A stretch of DNA of 64,000 nucleotides, from positions 1 to 64,000 of the forward strand of contig CAKQTE010000019.1 of NCBI GenBank assembly GCA_934276485.1, in the 5' to 3' direction. Positions 62,008 to 64,000 of this stretch are shown here, piece after piece (the stretch's first letter is position 1; every line of letters starts with the position of its first letter). Position numbers and translations under genes: made by a program. Below the pieces are notes generated by a model that did not search any database, had not been told where the DNA came from, and saw only the letters and a program-made list of their open reading frames with translations. Source of the DNA: an uncultured Spirochaetales bacterium. Lineage in GTDB: Bacteria; Spirochaetota; Spirochaetia; Sphaerochaetales; Sphaerochaetaceae.

Positions 62008-62013
62008 AATTCC

Positions 62014-62042
62014 AAATTACAATTTGAATTCTGATTTTGCAA
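62014..62042 (-). promoter_or_regulatory. PHP gene promoter, leaderless type
   Basis: On the minus strand TTGCAA (62037-62042), 17 bp and TAATTT (62014-62019) are followed by six bases and ATG 62007. The -35 is the same hexamer as at lysS. Confidence 0.55.
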
Positions 62043-62153
62043 TTGAGAAATCATGAATGAACCTAACACGTGTTCTATTTTATACACAAATGCAAATTTG
62101 TATGAGGAAGATGTGATTTTCCTGTGGTAAACTTTAAAGTTGAGGTTCAAAAA

Positions 62154-63557
62154 ATGATATACGATGCAATTGTAATTGGATGTGGAGTAACTGGCTCTGC
62201 GATAGCTAGGTACCTCTCTAGGTATGATATTTCACTAGCTCTTTTGGAAAAGGATTCAGATGTCTGCACTGGCACTAGTAAGGCAAATAGCGGCATTGTC
62301 CATGCTGGCCATGATCCCATTCCTGGAACAGAGAAAGCTCGCTTGAATGTAAAGGGAAACAAGATGATTAGAGAGCTTGCAAAGTCTCTTGATCTTGACT
62401 TGGTTAATAATGGTGCTTTGGTTATTTCCTTTGATAGTGACTCTTCACGCATAGAAGAACTTTACCAAAGAGGATGTAAGAATGGCGTCGAAGGAATGAG
62501 AATACTAGCACACGATGAAGTATTGGCTCTCGAGCCTAATATCAATCCTGAGGTGACATGGGCTCTTCATCTATCCACTAGCTGCGTTGTATGTCCATTT
62601 TCATTGACAATTGCTCTTTGCGAGAATGCTATTGCCAATGGTCTTGAACTCTTCTTGTCCCATGAAGTATTGGATATCAAGAAGAAAGAAGGACACTTTG
62701 AGATAACAACAAATAAGGAAACATTCAACGCTCGATGCGTAATAAACGCAACAGGCGTTTATGCAGATAGAATCAACAATATGGTTTCTTCAGAAAAAGA
62801 GGAAATCATTCCACGTCGTGGAGAATATGTGCTGTTGGATAAAAGTGAAGGAAAGCTTGTTAAATCAACAATCTTCCAGCTTCCTACGAAGGCAGGAAAG
62901 GGTGTATTGGTTACTCCTACTGCACATGGCAATATCTTGGTTGGACCTGACAGTATTACAGTGGATGATAAAGAAAACACAGCAACAGAAAGCTTTGGAC
63001 TTGAGGGTGTTATGGAAAATGCAAAGCTTAGTGTTCCATCCATCAACTATAGAGCGATCATTACTTCATTTGCAGGTGTTAGAGCTCAACACAAGGACGG
63101 GGACTTTATCCTAACTGAACCTGAGGATGGATTCTTTAACGCACTTGCTATTGACTCTCCAGGCTTAACTGCATCTGTTGCAATCGGAGAAGAGTTGAGT
63201 GATAGAGTTGCATCAAAGCTAAATGCAAAGAAGAAAGATAATTTCATTGAAGAGAGAAAAGGTATAGTAAAAGCTTCTTTGCTATCAAATGAAGATAGAA
63301 ACAAGCTTATTCAATCTGATCCTAGCTATGGCAATATCATCTGCAGATGCGAAGAGATATCAGAAGGTGAAATCAAGGAAGCTGTAAGAAGAGGGGCTAC
63401 AACTCTTGATGGTGTCAAACGACGCGTTAGAGCTGGCATGGGGCGTTGTCAGGGAGGATTCTGCTCTCCAAAGGTAATGGAAATCATCGCACGTGAAACA
63501 GCGCTTGATATGAAGGATGTTAGAAAGAACGAAGTAGGTTCTGAGGTTATCCAGTGA
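62154..63557 (+). CDS. GlpA-type FAD-dependent glycerol-3-phosphate dehydrogenase with BFD-like domain
   Basis: The FAD-binding start is AIVIGCGVTGSAIARYLSR, followed by SKANSGIVHAGHDP, typical of the GlpA/L-2-hydroxyglutarate oxidase group. The C-terminus carries a BFD-like [2Fe-2S] motif (IICRCEEISEGEI; GMGRCQGGFC). Together with the next flavoprotein it matches the glpA-plus-FAD-oxidoreductase arrangement of anaerobes that oxidise glycerol 3-phosphate. I start at ATG 62154, with GAGG eight bases upstream. It overlaps the next gene by 4 nt. Confidence 0.87.
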   Translation: MIYDAIVIGCGVTGSAIARYLSRYDISLALLEKDSDVCTGTSKANSGIVHAGHDPIPGTEKARLNVKGNKMIRELAKSLDLDLVNNGALVISFDSDSSRIEELYQRGCKNGVEGMRILAHDEVLALEPNINPEVTWALHLSTSCVVCPFSLTIALCENAIANGLELFLSHEVLDIKKKEGHFEITTNKETFNARCVINATGVYADRINNMVSSEKEEIIPRRGEYVLLDKSEGKLVKSTIFQLPTKAGKGVLVTPTAHGNILVGPDSITVDDKENTATESFGLEGVMENAKLSVPSINYRAIITSFAGVRAQHKDGDFILTEPEDGFFNALAIDSPGLTASVAIGEELSDRVASKLNAKKKDNFIEERKGIVKASLLSNEDRNKLIQSDPSYGNIICRCEEISEGEIKEAVRRGATTLDGVKRRVRAGMGRCQGGFCSPKVMEIIARETALDMKDVRKNEVGSEVIQ

Positions 63558-64000
63558 AGGATTTAGTTATTATTGGAGGCGGTGCTGCAGGACTTGCAAG
63601 TGCTGTATCTGCATACGATGCAGGTATTAGGGATATTCTTATCATCGAAAGGTCTTCTTCCTTGGGAGGAATCCTTAACCAATGTATTCACAATGGTTTT
63701 GGACTCCATACATTCAAGGAAGAGTTAACTGGACCTGAATATGCAAATAGATTCATCAAGGAAGTAGAGAAGCGAAAAATCGAGGCTCTTACTTCTTCTA
63801 TGGTTATCGATATAAAGCCACATGAAGTTACTTATGTAAACTCAACTGAAGGTGTAAAGACACTGGAGGCTAAGGCTATTGTTCTTGCAATGGGATGCAG
63901 GGAAAGGCCTAGAGGAGCTTTGAACATTCCTGGCTATAGACCTGCAGGAATCTTCAGCGCAGGAACAGCTCAACGCTTAATGAATATCGATGGATATAGA
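63554..64000 (+). CDS. FAD/NAD(P)-dependent oxidoreductase (partial, cut by window end)
   Basis: A frame starts at GTG 63554, overlapping the upstream stop, and stays open to the window edge (149 codons). DLVIIGGGAAGLASAVSAYD is the FAD-binding fold, SLGGILNQCIHNGFGL holds a Cys typical of the partner flavoprotein in GlpA-like pairs, and IVLAMGCRERPRGAL is the second dinucleotide motif. In related genomes this gene is followed by a small DUF1667 protein, which would lie beyond the window. Confidence 0.88.
   Translation, partial: MKDLVIIGGGAAGLASAVSAYDAGIRDILIIERSSSLGGILNQCIHNGFGLHTFKEELTGPEYANRFIKEVEKRKIEALTSSMVIDIKPHEVTYVNSTEGVKTLEAKAIVLAMGCRERPRGALNIPGYRPAGIFSAGTAQRLMNIDGYR

Overview
The window reads as core chromosome of an anaerobic, low-GC spirochaete, probably a fermentative, host-associated member of the treponeme/Sphaerochaeta group. 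This rests on gene content: a class I lysyl-tRNA synthetase, an EF-G of the type shared by spirochaetes and mitochondria (with AHIDSGKTT), an NADH-linked [FeFe]-hydrogenase operon beside rex, many lipoproteins with spirochaete-style lipoboxes, and several predicted outer-membrane barrels. Genes are packed tightly, with stop/start overlaps (TAATG, GTGA, TTGA) inside operons and convergent overlaps at operon ends.

Layout. 1-124: the 3' end of a group II intron. 208-4572: a galactokinase-like protein, SurE and a Cys-cluster protein, then an Fe-S operon (cysteine desulfurase, NifU-type scaffold, antitoxin-like HTH regulator). 4565-13724: a uridine kinase-like fusion, a divergent aldehyde:ferredoxin-oxidoreductase relative, a small phosphodiesterase, a lipase, a YihY-type membrane protein, an oxidoreductase, an RpiR-type regulator and a methyltransferase. 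13792-13864: a CAT-anticodon tRNA that looks like tRNA-Ile2. 13945-24772: an outer-membrane protein, a CrtO-like acyltransferase, LysRS, a flavoprotein, a heterodimeric ABC exporter, Era, ClpP, a nuclease/phosphatase-fold lipoprotein and an OGG-type glycosylase. 24769-30421: Rex, divergent from hydC, an ATPase-fold protein, an HndB-like protein, hydB and hydA. 30461-38197: a run of exported proteins and lipoproteins around peptidase T. 38166-44219: a glycerophosphodiesterase, endonuclease IV, an M16C protease and glycerol kinase. 44224-49709: an operon for c-di-AMP synthesis (CdaA, YbbR), AcpS, TruA, a UDG-like Fe-S protein and PriA, then a DUF3842 protein. 49738-57059: Def, Fmt, a type Vd patatin autotransporter, a radical SAM protein, a HAD phosphatase, a DUF308 protein, thioredoxin, a lipoprotein and an HIT protein. 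57324-64000: EF-G, a type III toxin-like gene with a repeat RNA behind it, a RecA-like ATPase, a PHP phosphatase and two glycerol-3-phosphate-oxidising flavoproteins, the last cut by the window edge.

The most unusual locus is 59556-60262. A TenpN-like type III toxin gene is followed, not preceded, by a promoter, two 53-nt tandem repeats whose hairpin shows a compensatory base change, and a strong terminator. This looks like a type III toxin-antitoxin module in reversed order.

A second window-wide pattern is that many first genes of transcription units have a -10-like hexamer only 6-8 nt before the ATG and no Shine-Dalgarno site. Genes inside operons mostly have GGAGG-type sites. This suggests widespread leaderless mRNAs. 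All functions are read from sequence motifs and remembered family features; no database search was run.
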